Part shown: piece after piece, positions 1 to 7,528 of the stretch
Position numbering within the stretch: the stretch's first letter is position 1
Layout: every line of letters begins with the position of its first letter
NCBI GenBank assembly: GCA_041670165.1
Contig: JBAXZR010000020.1
Span: 1 to 17,471, forward strand
Direction: 5' to 3'
Source of the DNA: JBAXZR01 sp041670165
GTDB taxonomy: Bacteria; Bacillota; Clostridia; Christensenellales; UBA1242
Length of the DNA stretch: 17,471 nucleotides
Program-made: the position numbers and the translations under genes
Notes under the pieces: model-generated
Seen by the model: only the letters and a program-made list of their open reading frames with translations
What the model was told of the DNA's origin: nothing
The model's database searches: none

Positions 1-413
1 CAAGTTCTGTCAATGTTTGTGTTTCCAAGATTTGTTCCATTGAAAGCATCATAAGATTGTCCGCTAAGTTCAAAAGAAAGAGATCTTTCATCAGAATTGT
101 TTACAATTGTAAGAGTAATCACAATCGGTTTTGTTTCATCAGCAAATTCCATTGCTGAACCAATTGCCCATGTTCCAAGCTTTCCTTCAGGGTCACCCGC
201 CAAGGTTGAAACTGGTCCATAGTTAGCAAATGTTTCAGCCTTTGCTCCTGTAACAGTTCCAGTAACTGTTGACAAAACATGGATAGATGTGAAATCTACC
301 GTGTTTGTTACTGGAAGAGTTTGAGTTGATGCTGCCCAAACGGCAAACCCCATAACAACAAGTGCAAGACACATGCTCATGACAGTCGAAGCAATTTTTA
401 AACGAAACTTCAT
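1..413 (-). CDS. BspA-like surface protein, N-terminal part only (runs off the left edge)
   Basis: The frame opens at an ATG at 413 and stays open to base 1, giving 137 residues; the C-terminal part lies outside the window. The start is fixed by AGGAGGG at 418-424, four bases upstream of the ATG, and by alignment with the paralogs starting at 3775, 7250 and 9982. Residues 1-27 are a signal peptide: basic start MKFRLK, hydrophobic core CLALVVMGFAV, then WAAS. The rest is the beta-rich domain common to the family, with VDFTSIHVLSTVTG, TWAIGSAMEFADET, VNNSDERSLSFELSG and an NIDRT motif. The signal region resembles SipW-dependent TasA/camelysin-type proteins. Given the paralogs, an LRR array is expected beyond the edge, but none is visible. 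Identity as a family member is secure; its full architecture is inferred. Confidence 0.88.
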   Translation of the reverse strand, partial: MKFRLKIASTVMSMCLALVVMGFAVWAASTQTLPVTNTVDFTSIHVLSTVTGTVTGAKAETFANYGPVSTLAGDPEGKLGTWAIGSAMEFADETKPIVITLTIVNNSDERSLSFELSGQSYDAFNGTNLGNTNIDRT

Positions 414-449
414 GATTCCCTCCTAAAACATACAAGATCTTAAATTATA

Positions 450-467
450 ATCAGTTTTTAAACCGAT
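450..467. promoter_or_regulatory. Imperfect dyad in the leader of the first BspA-like gene
   Basis: ATCAGTTT (450-457) and AAACCGAT (460-467) form an 8-bp inverted repeat with one mismatch and a 2-bp centre. A TATAAT lies beside it on the minus strand, but without a convincing -35. It could be an operator, a small leader hairpin or chance in AT-rich DNA. Confidence 0.25.
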
Positions 468-572
468 TTTAGAATTTTTTTAAATTAAATATGATAATAT
501 TTTATCTAAATAATTTAAAACAATACAAGTAATTAAAAAACAATTTAACAAAATAAATTTGTTTATTTAACA

Positions 573-601
573 TTTATATACCATAATCATTTTTAAAGCA
601 A
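573..601 (-). promoter_or_regulatory. Promoter of the BspA-like gene at 1-413
   Basis: On the minus strand TTGCTT (596-601), 17 bp, then TATAAA (573-578). Just upstream of the -35 is TTGAATTTTGTTTG, which matches the sequence at the same place in the promoter of the gene at 7529-9982. Predicted leader is about 150 nt, similar to the paralogs. The -35 is weaker than the TTGACA of the other three. The remaining intergenic DNA from 602 to about 905 is AT-rich and I see nothing else in it. Confidence 0.6.
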
Positions 602-910
602 ACAAAATTCAACATTTTTATACAGGTTATTACTTTTTTTAAAAACTATAATTATAAATATTTTTTTACCTTTCATTGTTAGCTTAAATATATAAAGTAT
701 TTTTTTATTAATATCACATAAAAAGACACAAATTTATGTAAAAAAGTTATAAAGTTATAAACAAAAATATAAATTTATAAAGTTTCATAGAAAGAATTTA
801 AGCAAAAAATTTAAAGGCTTATTTCTATATTATTAAACAGTTAAATTTATATAGCAAATTTCATAAAAATAAATTAATATTTCTCAAATTACAATAAATA
901 TAAAAGAAAA

Positions 911-945
911 CTTTTTAAAAATAGCTCTCAAAATTTAAGAGCTAT
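911..945 (-). terminator. Intrinsic terminator of the BspA-like gene at 1046-3775
   Basis: Perfect 8-bp inverted repeat ATAGCTCT (921-928) / AGAGCTAT (938-945) with a 9-nt loop. On the minus strand the stem runs into TTTTT, A-rich bases and a second T run. It lies about 100 nt after the stop codon. Confidence 0.8.
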
Positions 946-1045
946 CTTTAATTATCATAAATTAATTAGTAAGTTATTTTCTGTGATTGAATTGACAGAC
1001 TAACATTTTTATGCATTTGTTGATGTCGATTTTTTAATTTTTCAA

Positions 1046-3775
1046 TTAGACTTTAATAAACTTTTTGTAGTTAACTCCACCAATGTCTACAACAACTGGT
1101 GCATTGAAGTTTGCTGTGTCAGTTACATATGAACCAATTGTTTCAATTGAATCCAAAATGAAAAGCTCGCTTCCCGTCACCATATAATTAATCAAATATT
1201 CACAAGCTGAACTACTAGTTAATTCACTAGCAATAGTTGAAGAATCAATAGTTACATTTATAAGACTCGCACAATCATAGAATGCACTCGTCATTAAACT
1301 TGTAACACTACTTGGAATTGAAATACTTGCGAGTGCTGAACAACCATAGAATGCACAAATCTCAATGCTTGTAACATTGCTTGAAATGTTAACATTTGTA
1401 AGGCTTGTACAACCAGAAAAAGCAGTATTCGCTACAACACTATTTTGAATAGTTGCACTTGTGAGTCCTGTGCAATTACTAAATACTCGATATCCAATAC
1501 TTGTAACACTACTTGGAATTGTAACACTTATGAGAGAAATACAACCATTAAATGCATCATCTCCAATAGTTGTAACACTGCTTGGGATTGTAACACCTAA
1601 AATCCCTGTGCAACCAGAAAATGCATTTTGACTAATTGTTGTTAAACTGTTTGAAATAGTGATTTCTGTAAGTCCTGTGCAACCAGAAAATATACTCATA
1701 CCAATAGTTGTTACACTGTTTGGAATTATGACGCTTGTAAGTCCTATACAATCAGAAAAAACACTGCTTTCTATTGTTATTACACTATTTGGAATTGTGA
1801 CGCTTGTAAGTCCTGTGCAACTATCAAATGCTTGAGATTTGATAGTCGTTACGCTGTTTGGAATGACAAAGTTTGTAAGCCCTGTGCAACCATAAAATGC
1901 CAAAATCCCAATTGTTATTATGCTACTGTCTGAAGTAGCAATGCTTGTGATTCCTGTGCAGTTCATAAAAGCAGAATCACCAATACTCGTTACACTATTT
2001 GGAATTGTGACACTTGTTAATCCTGTACAACCAGAAAAAGCACTTACTCCAATGTTAGTCACATTACTTGGAATTTCTATACCCAACAAATTTACGAAAC
2101 TAGCAAAAGCATTTCCTGCAATTCCTTTTGTATCAGATAACAAAGTAATTGAAGTGCTTTCTGGCATAATTCCTTTGTACTTATACGCAACTTTTCCTGC
2201 ATAAACTAATCCATCTGGTTGGTTAATATACCAAGAAGTATTATCAAAAGCAGTACTACCAATACTTACTAAGCTATCTGGAATAGTAATGCTTGCGAGT
2301 GCTGTACAACCGCTAAACACACCAGTGCCAATACTTGTTACACTGCTTGGTATAATAATACTTGTAAATCCTGTGCAACCGTAAAATGCAGAAGAATCAA
2401 TATATGTTACACCATTTGGAATTGTGATATTTGTGAGTCCTGTACAATTTCTAAATGTACTCATCAAGATAGTTGTTACATTGCTTGGAATTTCAATGCT
2501 TGTTAATCCAGAACAACCATAAAATGCATATGTTCCAATGCTTGTTACACTGCTTGGAATTGTAATATTAGTGAGTGAAGAACAAGACCTTGTTGCATAG
2601 TTACCAATTGCAGTGACACCTTTTGAAATAACAAAAGTTTTTAATGAAGTTGGAACAGTGCCTCCAGCAGAATATGATGTTCCGCCGAAATAATATCTAA
2701 GATAACTGTTTGTAGCCATGTTATATGGTGAAGAAAGGGGGGCTTCAAGACTTGTGATCCCTGTGCAACCAACCAATGCTCTACCTATTGTTGTCACACT
2801 AACTGGAATTTTCATGCTTGTTATTCCTGTGCAACTAGAAAAAGCATCTGCTGGAATTGTAGATACAATTTTTCCATTATATTCAGTAGGAATTTCAATT
2901 GCACCAGTTGGCAATTCTGATATATTTTTTTCAACAGAATATTCAGAATCATCATTAATGAGTGTGAAAGTCATATTTGTTGGATTATCAAATTTGGCAT
3001 AAAGTGTTGTTGCTCCTGAATATGGAAGCTCAATTTGTTGAGTGTAAGATGCATCTTCATAAAGTCCATAATATGCTGGCTCGCCTTCAACAATCATTTC
3101 TGGAAGATTTTCTTCTGTCAAAGTTATTCCTTCACCAAGTGTCAATATTTTTGTTTCTGGATTAAATGAAAAACTTTCTGTTGTTTCACCAACATTTCTT
3201 AGTGTCATTGAAAAACTGTTATTAAAACCTGTGACACTTTTTCCATTATCTGAAATGTCAAGTGTCATAACGATTGTGGCTGTTTTAAGTGATTCAATAC
3301 TAATTGCTCCACTTGTGTAAGTTGCATTTGTAACAGGTGTCGCATTGTTAATCGAATAAACGCAAGTTCTGTCAATGTTTGTGTCGCCAAGATTTGTGCC
3401 GTTGAAAGCTTCATAAGCTTGTCCGCTAAGTTCAAAAGAAAGGGCTCTTTCATCAGAATTGTTTACAATTGTAAGAGTAACCACAACTGGCTCTGTTTCA
3501 TTGGCAAATTCAAGTGCTGAACCAATTGCCCATGTTTCAAGTTTTCCTTCCTCGTCACCAGCCAAGGTCGAAACTGGACCGTAGTTTGTGAATGTTCCTT
3601 CTTCTGCACCCGTTACTGTTCCCGAAACTGTTGACAAAACATGAATAGATGTGAAATCTACTGTGTTTGTAACAGGCAAGGTTTGAGTTGATGCTGCCCA
3701 AACAGCAAAACCCATAACGGCAAGTGCAAGGCACATACTCATGACGGTTGAAGCAATCTTAAATCTAATATTCAT
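1046..3775 (-). CDS. BspA-like leucine-rich-repeat surface protein
   Basis: A protein of 909 residues. I chose the ATG at 3775 over an in-frame ATG at 3865: it has an AGAAGG-type ribosome site at 3782-3788, and the sequence from there (MNIRFKIAST) aligns with all paralog starts, whereas the extra 30 codons lie in the leader. Order: signal peptide 1-27 (CLALAVMGFAVWA), TasA-like beta-rich domain to about 195, a Listeria/Bacteroides-type repeat around 232-262 ending TTLYAKF, then about 21 LRR_5 units of 23 residues (consensus ITIPSSVTSIGxxAFxGCTGLTS) from about 285 to 840, and a 65-residue tail ending VNYKKFIKV. Two non-LRR inserts break the array, one with YYFGGTSYSAGG and one with QPDGLVYAGKVAYKYKG. 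There is no LPXTG motif or C-terminal membrane helix. BspA-family proteins often bind host matrix or other cells; the ligand here is unknown. Confidence 0.9.
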   Translation of the reverse strand: MNIRFKIASTVMSMCLALAVMGFAVWAASTQTLPVTNTVDFTSIHVLSTVSGTVTGAEEGTFTNYGPVSTLAGDEEGKLETWAIGSALEFANETEPVVVTLTIVNNSDERALSFELSGQAYEAFNGTNLGDTNIDRTCVYSINNATPVTNATYTSGAISIESLKTATIVMTLDISDNGKSVTGFNNSFSMTLRNVGETTESFSFNPETKILTLGEGITLTEENLPEMIVEGEPAYYGLYEDASYTQQIELPYSGATTLYAKFDNPTNMTFTLINDDSEYSVEKNISELPTGAIEIPTEYNGKIVSTIPADAFSSCTGITSMKIPVSVTTIGRALVGCTGITSLEAPLSSPYNMATNSYLRYYFGGTSYSAGGTVPTSLKTFVISKGVTAIGNYATRSCSSLTNITIPSSVTSIGTYAFYGCSGLTSIEIPSNVTTILMSTFRNCTGLTNITIPNGVTYIDSSAFYGCTGFTSIIIPSSVTSIGTGVFSGCTALASITIPDSLVSIGSTAFDNTSWYINQPDGLVYAGKVAYKYKGIMPESTSITLLSDTKGIAGNAFASFVNLLGIEIPSNVTNIGVSAFSGCTGLTSVTIPNSVTSIGDSAFMNCTGITSIATSDSSIITIGILAFYGCTGLTNFVIPNSVTTIKSQAFDSCTGLTSVTIPNSVITIESSVFSDCIGLTSVIIPNSVTTIGMSIFSGCTGLTEITISNSLTTISQNAFSGCTGILGVTIPSSVTTIGDDAFNGCISLISVTIPSSVTSIGYRVFSNCTGLTSATIQNSVVANTAFSGCTSLTNVNISSNVTSIEICAFYGCSALASISIPSSVTSLMTSAFYDCASLINVTIDSSTIASELTSSSACEYLINYMVTGSELFILDSIETIGSYVTDTANFNAPVVVDIGGVNYKKFIKV
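3360..3775 (-). repeat. Dispersed ~400-bp DNA repeat encoding the signal and N-terminal domain
   Basis: The 5' coding end here is closely similar at nucleotide level to 1-413, about 6838-7250, about 9569-9982 and about 17270-17471. For example, CAAGTTCTGTCAATGTTTGT at 1 recurs in this block near 3363. The match fades toward the LRR core. A second shared block of roughly 100 bp encodes the C-terminal tail at about 1046-1160, 4140-4260 and 7529-7650. Copies this alike are substrates for homologous recombination and gene conversion. Confidence 0.75.
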
Positions 3776-3860
3776 ATTTTTTCCTTCTTTAATTTTTTTA
3801 GGTAAATTTAGCAAACAAATGCTTGACCAAATTTTGCTATTTATTTTGTTATGTGCTAAT

Positions 3861-3886
3861 TTCACATAATTATTTTTTTATGTGAA
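3861..3886 (-). promoter_or_regulatory. Hairpin in the 5' leader of the gene at 1046-3775
   Basis: A perfect 9-bp inverted repeat, TTCACATAA (3861-3869) and TTATGTGAA (3878-3886), with an 8-nt A-rich loop in the transcript. It sits between the promoter (3950-3978) and the start codon. No T tract follows, so it is not a terminator. Two further inverted pairs flank it (TTTAGGTAA/TTACCTAAA and AATTTAGCA/TGCTAAATT), in non-nested order. It may be a leader RNA structure or a DNA-binding dyad. Confidence 0.4.
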
Positions 3887-3949
3887 TTTTTTACCTAAAT
3901 TGCTAAATTTTTCCTATTTTCATTGTTTTTTACATAAAATTATTTTTTG

Positions 3950-3978
3950 ATTTTAGTACCACGAAATGAAAATGTCAA
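3950..3978 (-). promoter_or_regulatory. Promoter of the BspA-like gene at 1046-3775
   Basis: On the minus strand a consensus TTGACA (3973-3978), 17-bp spacer, TAAAAT (3950-3955). The spacer contains CATTTCGTGG, also present in the promoter spacer at 10147-10175, and the upstream flank matches too. The predicted leader is about 167 nt. Confidence 0.8.
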
Positions 3979-3987
3979 ACAAAAATA

Positions 3988-4045
3988 CAAAATACGACAT
4001 AAATTTTGATTGTATCTTATTATATTAAAATCCAAAATTCGACAT
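3988..4045. repeat. Two copies of a CAAAATNCGACAT motif upstream of a BspA promoter
   Basis: CAAAATACGACAT (3988-4000) and CAAAATTCGACAT (4033-4045) differ at one base and start 45 bp apart. The nearer copy ends the upstream flank of the promoter at 3950-3978, 9 bp from the -35. A related CAATATTCGACAA sits at 10184-10196, 8 bp from the -35 of the promoter there. Position and conservation suggest a regulator-binding site; no regulator is identified. Confidence 0.45.
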
Positions 4046-4066
4046 ATTTAAAAATATTTACCAAAC

Positions 4067-4106
4067 AAAAATCCCATATAATAACCGAATTTTATATGGG
4101 ATTTTT
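4067..4106 (-). terminator. Intrinsic terminator of the BspA-like gene at 4140-7250
   Basis: Perfect 15-bp inverted repeat (4067-4081 and 4092-4106) with a 10-nt loop, containing a CCC/GGG block. On the minus strand it ends in TTTTT. It lies 34 nt after the stop codon. The A/T-rich ends would also allow function on the plus strand. Confidence 0.88.
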
Positions 4107-4139
4107 AAAATACATATTTTTTTAATAATAATTTAGTTA

Positions 4140-7100
4140 TTAAACTTTAACGAACTTTTTGTAGTTAACTCCATCAATTTCAACAACAACTGGTGCATTG
4201 AAGTTTGCCAAATCAGTTACATAAGAGCCAATTGTTTCAATTGAGTCCAAAATGTAAAGTTCACTACCTGTTGTGAAATTGTTTAATAAACTTCCATAAT
4301 CCGTTGTATTTGTAAATCCACTAGCGATAGTTGATGAGTCTATAATAATGTTTGATAAATTCATGCAGTCAGAAAAAGCTTCTGATGCAATTGAAGCTAC
4401 ATTGCTTGGAATTGTTATATTAGTGAGTCCTGTGCAACCAATAAATGCACCGCTCTCAATGTTGGTTACACTACTTGGAATTAAAATGTTAGTAAGATTT
4501 GAACAATTATAAAATGCACCACCTGCAATTCCTTTTGTATCGGATAATATTGTTATTGAAGTGCTGGCAGGCATTATTCCTTTATATTTATAAGCCACTT
4601 TTCCAGCATACACCAATCCATCTGGTTGGCTATTATACCATGAAGTATTATTAAACGCAGAAGAGCCAATACTCGTTACACTATCTGGAATTGTTATATT
4701 TGTAAGTCCTGTGCAATAATTAAACAATCCATCATTAATTTTTTCAACACTATTTGGAATTATTATACTTGTAAATCCAGAACAACCAAAAAATGCATTT
4801 TTCCCGATACTTGTTACACTATCTGGAATCGTTATGTTTGAAAGTCCTGTACAACCAGAAAATGCACCATTTCCAATATTCGTCACATTGCTTGGAATTA
4901 TGATACTATTGAGATTTGAGCAATAATTAAAAGCATTATCTGCAATTCCTTTTGTATCAGACAACAAGGTTATTGTTGCTCCCACTGACATTGTTCCTTT
5001 ATAACCATACACAACCTTTCCAGCATAAACTAACCCGTCTGGTTGATTAAAAAGCCATTGTGTATTTGTAAAAGCTTCAGAGCCAATACTTGTTACATTA
5101 CTTGGAATTATTATAGTTGTGAGACCCGAACAACCATTAAATGCATCATTTCCAATACTTGTAACATTTTCTGGAATTGTTATAGTTGTGAGACCCGAAC
5201 AACCATAAAATGATCCAATTCCAATACTTTGTATACTATTTGGAATTGTAATATTTATAAGACTTGAACAATTTTCAAAAATACCATTTCCCAAATTTGT
5301 AAGTCCTTCTGAAAAAACTACATTTTCAAGTTGACTACAACTAGAAAAAGCTTGTTCACCAATATATGTTACATAATCTGGAATCGTAATGCTTGTAAGA
5401 TTTGAACATTCACTAAACACTTTACTTTCAATTTTTGTTACACTATTTGGAATTATTAAACCAGTTAAGTTTACACAACCAGCAAACAAACCTTCATTAA
5501 TAGTTCCTACAACATTTGAAATTGTAATACTTGTAAGATTTGTACATTCACAAAATGCATAATCTCCAATGTTAGTTACACTATTTGGAATAGTTACACT
5601 TGTAAAACTTGAGCAACTTGAAAACGCGTCATTTCCAATACTTATAACACCATTTGGAATTGTTATAGAGGAAAGCCCTGAACACTCAGCAAAAGCACAA
5701 GCACTAATATAAGTCACATTATCTGGAATTGTGATAGTGGCAATTGACGTACATCTCCAAAACAAACCTTCGCTAATAGTCGAAATATTATTTGAAATAT
5801 TTACAATTACTAAACTTGAACAATTAGAAAATGCAGAAGCCCCAATATTTGTTACACTATTAGGAATTGTGATACCAGTTAGATTAGTGCAATCTTGAAA
5901 AACTTGATTTCCAATAGTTATCAGATTTGATGATAAAGTTATACTAGTCAACCCACTACAAGAATTAAACGCACTTTCAACAATATTTGTTACACTATTT
6001 GGAATTACTAAGTTTGTTAAACCAGAACAACCCATAAATGCTTGTTTTTCAATCGTTGACAAAATTGATGGAGAAGAAAAGTTTAATATAGTTAATCCCG
6101 TGCAACCAGAAAATGCACTTTCACTAATAATTGTCACTTTGTTTGGAATATTTATGTTTGTTATATTGGCACAATTAAAAAATGATTGATTTCCAATTGC
6201 TTCCAAATTAGATGAAATTGTTACATTATTTAAACTTGAGCAACCAGAAAATGCACTTTCTTCAATATCAGTTACGGTATTTGGAATAATTATATCTGTT
6301 AATTCCATATTACCCAAAAAAGCACCACTTGAAATTGTTGTAACATTTTTTGAATTATATTTATCTGGAATTTCAACAGATCCAGTTACACAATTTGATG
6401 GATCTTGTGCAACTGAGTATTCATCTTCTGCAATAAGATTAAAAATTAAATTTGTTGGATTACCTAATTTGACATAAAGAGTTGTTACTCCTGAATATGG
6501 AAGCTCAATTTTTTGAGTATAGTATTCATCTTCATAAAGTCCATAAAAGGCTGGTTCACTTTCAACAATCATTTCTGGAATATTTTCTTCTGTCAAAGTG
6601 ATTCCTTCGCCAAGTGTTAATGTTTTTGCCACAGGATTAAATGAAAAACTTTCTATTGTTTCATCAACATTTCTAAGTGTTGTTGTTAAGCTGTTATTGA
6701 AAGCTGTAACACTTTTTCCATTGTCAGAAATGTCAAGTGTGATTACTATTGTAGCGGTTTTGAGTGCTTCAACATTAATTGCTCCACTTGTGTATGTTGA
6801 ATTTGTAATTGGAGTCGCATTGTTTATTGAATAAACACAAGTTCTATCAATGTTTGTATCACCAAGATTTGTTCCGTTGAAACCTGCGTAAGCTTGTCCA
6901 CTAAGTTCAAATGAAAGTGATCTTTCATCAGAATTGTTTACAATGGTAAGAGTAATTACAATTGGCTCTGTTTCATCAGCAAATTCCATTGCTGAGCCAA
7001 TTGCCCATGTTCCAAGTTTACCTTCATCGTCGCCCGCAAGGGTTGAAACTGGACCATAATTAGCAAATGTTTCTGCCTTTGCTCCTGTAACATTTCCAGT

Positions 7101-7250
7101 AACTGTTGACAAAACATGAATAGATGTGAAATCTACCGTGTTAACCACTGGAAGAGTTTGAGTTGAAGCAGCCCAAACAGCAAAGCCCATAACCACAAGT
7201 GCAAGGCACATACTCATAATGGTAGAAGCAATTTTAAAACTAATTTTCAT
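4140..7250 (-). CDS. BspA-like leucine-rich-repeat surface protein, longest array
   Basis: A protein of 1036 residues. Two ATGs stand in tandem at 7253 and 7250; the AAGGAG site is only 3-4 nt from the first but 6-7 nt from the second, and the paralogs have a single Met, so I chose 7250. Order: signal peptide 1-27, TasA-like domain, LYVKL-type Listeria/Bacteroides repeat, about 27 LRR_5 units, and the shared 65-residue tail ending VNYKKFVKV. The insert NTxWxxxQPDGLVYAGKV occurs twice. In the first half the units fall into a higher-order period of four (92 residues): bases 5485 and 5761 begin the same AACAAACCTT, exactly 276 bp apart. This is probably a secreted or surface adhesin-like protein. 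No catalytic motif, wall-sorting signal or membrane anchor is visible. Confidence 0.9.
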   Translation of the reverse strand: MKISFKIASTIMSMCLALVVMGFAVWAASTQTLPVVNTVDFTSIHVLSTVTGNVTGAKAETFANYGPVSTLAGDDEGKLGTWAIGSAMEFADETEPIVITLTIVNNSDERSLSFELSGQAYAGFNGTNLGDTNIDRTCVYSINNATPITNSTYTSGAINVEALKTATIVITLDISDNGKSVTAFNNSLTTTLRNVDETIESFSFNPVAKTLTLGEGITLTEENIPEMIVESEPAFYGLYEDEYYTQKIELPYSGVTTLYVKLGNPTNLIFNLIAEDEYSVAQDPSNCVTGSVEIPDKYNSKNVTTISSGAFLGNMELTDIIIPNTVTDIEESAFSGCSSLNNVTISSNLEAIGNQSFFNCANITNINIPNKVTIISESAFSGCTGLTILNFSSPSILSTIEKQAFMGCSGLTNLVIPNSVTNIVESAFNSCSGLTSITLSSNLITIGNQVFQDCTNLTGITIPNSVTNIGASAFSNCSSLVIVNISNNISTISEGLFWRCTSIATITIPDNVTYISACAFAECSGLSSITIPNGVISIGNDAFSSCSSFTSVTIPNSVTNIGDYAFCECTNLTSITISNVVGTINEGLFAGCVNLTGLIIPNSVTKIESKVFSECSNLTSITIPDYVTYIGEQAFSSCSQLENVVFSEGLTNLGNGIFENCSSLINITIPNSIQSIGIGSFYGCSGLTTITIPENVTSIGNDAFNGCSGLTTIIIPSNVTSIGSEAFTNTQWLFNQPDGLVYAGKVVYGYKGTMSVGATITLLSDTKGIADNAFNYCSNLNSIIIPSNVTNIGNGAFSGCTGLSNITIPDSVTSIGKNAFFGCSGFTSIIIPNSVEKINDGLFNYCTGLTNITIPDSVTSIGSSAFNNTSWYNSQPDGLVYAGKVAYKYKGIMPASTSITILSDTKGIAGGAFYNCSNLTNILIPSSVTNIESGAFIGCTGLTNITIPSNVASIASEAFSDCMNLSNIIIDSSTIASGFTNTTDYGSLLNNFTTGSELYILDSIETIGSYVTDLANFNAPVVVEIDGVNYKKFVKV

Positions 7251-7437
7251 CATTTTCTCCTTGGTTTATATTGGTTAAAAACTTGAAACTTAAGAAAAAT
7301 TATAATCAATATTCAAACTAACCTAAATAATAAAATATTAAACTCAATTATAATAAATTTCAGGAATATTTTACCAAAAATACTTAAATTTTATGCAACT
7401 AATTTATATTTATATAATTGCATTAATCTATTTTTTA

Positions 7438-7466
7438 ATCTTAATACTATTGTTTTTGTATGTCAA
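7438..7466 (-). promoter_or_regulatory. Promoter of the BspA-like gene at 4140-7250
   Basis: On the minus strand TTGACA (7461-7466), 17 bp, TAAGAT (7438-7443), giving a leader of about 180 nt. A degenerate copy of the shared upstream flank (GCGAATTGTATTT) is present. The spacer does not carry the CATTTCGTGG block. It begins only 62 nt after the preceding stop codon and no terminator hairpin is visible between them, so read-through from the gene at 7529-9982 is possible. Confidence 0.68.
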
Positions 7467-7528
7467 CCAAAAAAATAAATACAATTCGCTGTTTTTATTA
7501 AAAAAATAATAAACCAAAAAATTAAATA

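Noticed and set aside
1300..2600. Regular ~69-bp repeats resembling a CRISPR or VNTR array
   Set aside because: They are in frame and encode 23-residue LRR units with divergent third positions; there are no identical repeats with unique spacers.
1920..3165. Plus-strand open frames opposite the LRR genes (also near 6598, 8253, 8973 and 17023)
   Set aside because: These are antisense shadows caused by the repetitive codon pattern of the LRR genes; no ribosome sites or recognisable domains.
3710..3775. Lipoprotein signal (Cys in SMCLAL)
   Set aside because: The residue before Cys is Met and the Cys lies inside the hydrophobic core, so it does not fit a lipobox; WAAS is a better peptidase I/SipW-type site.
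3776..3865. Longer start (ATG at 3865) for the gene at 1046-3775
   Set aside because: The added 30 codons lie in the leader, contain the hairpin-side sequence, lack a ribosome site and are absent from all paralogs; the signal peptide begins at 3775.
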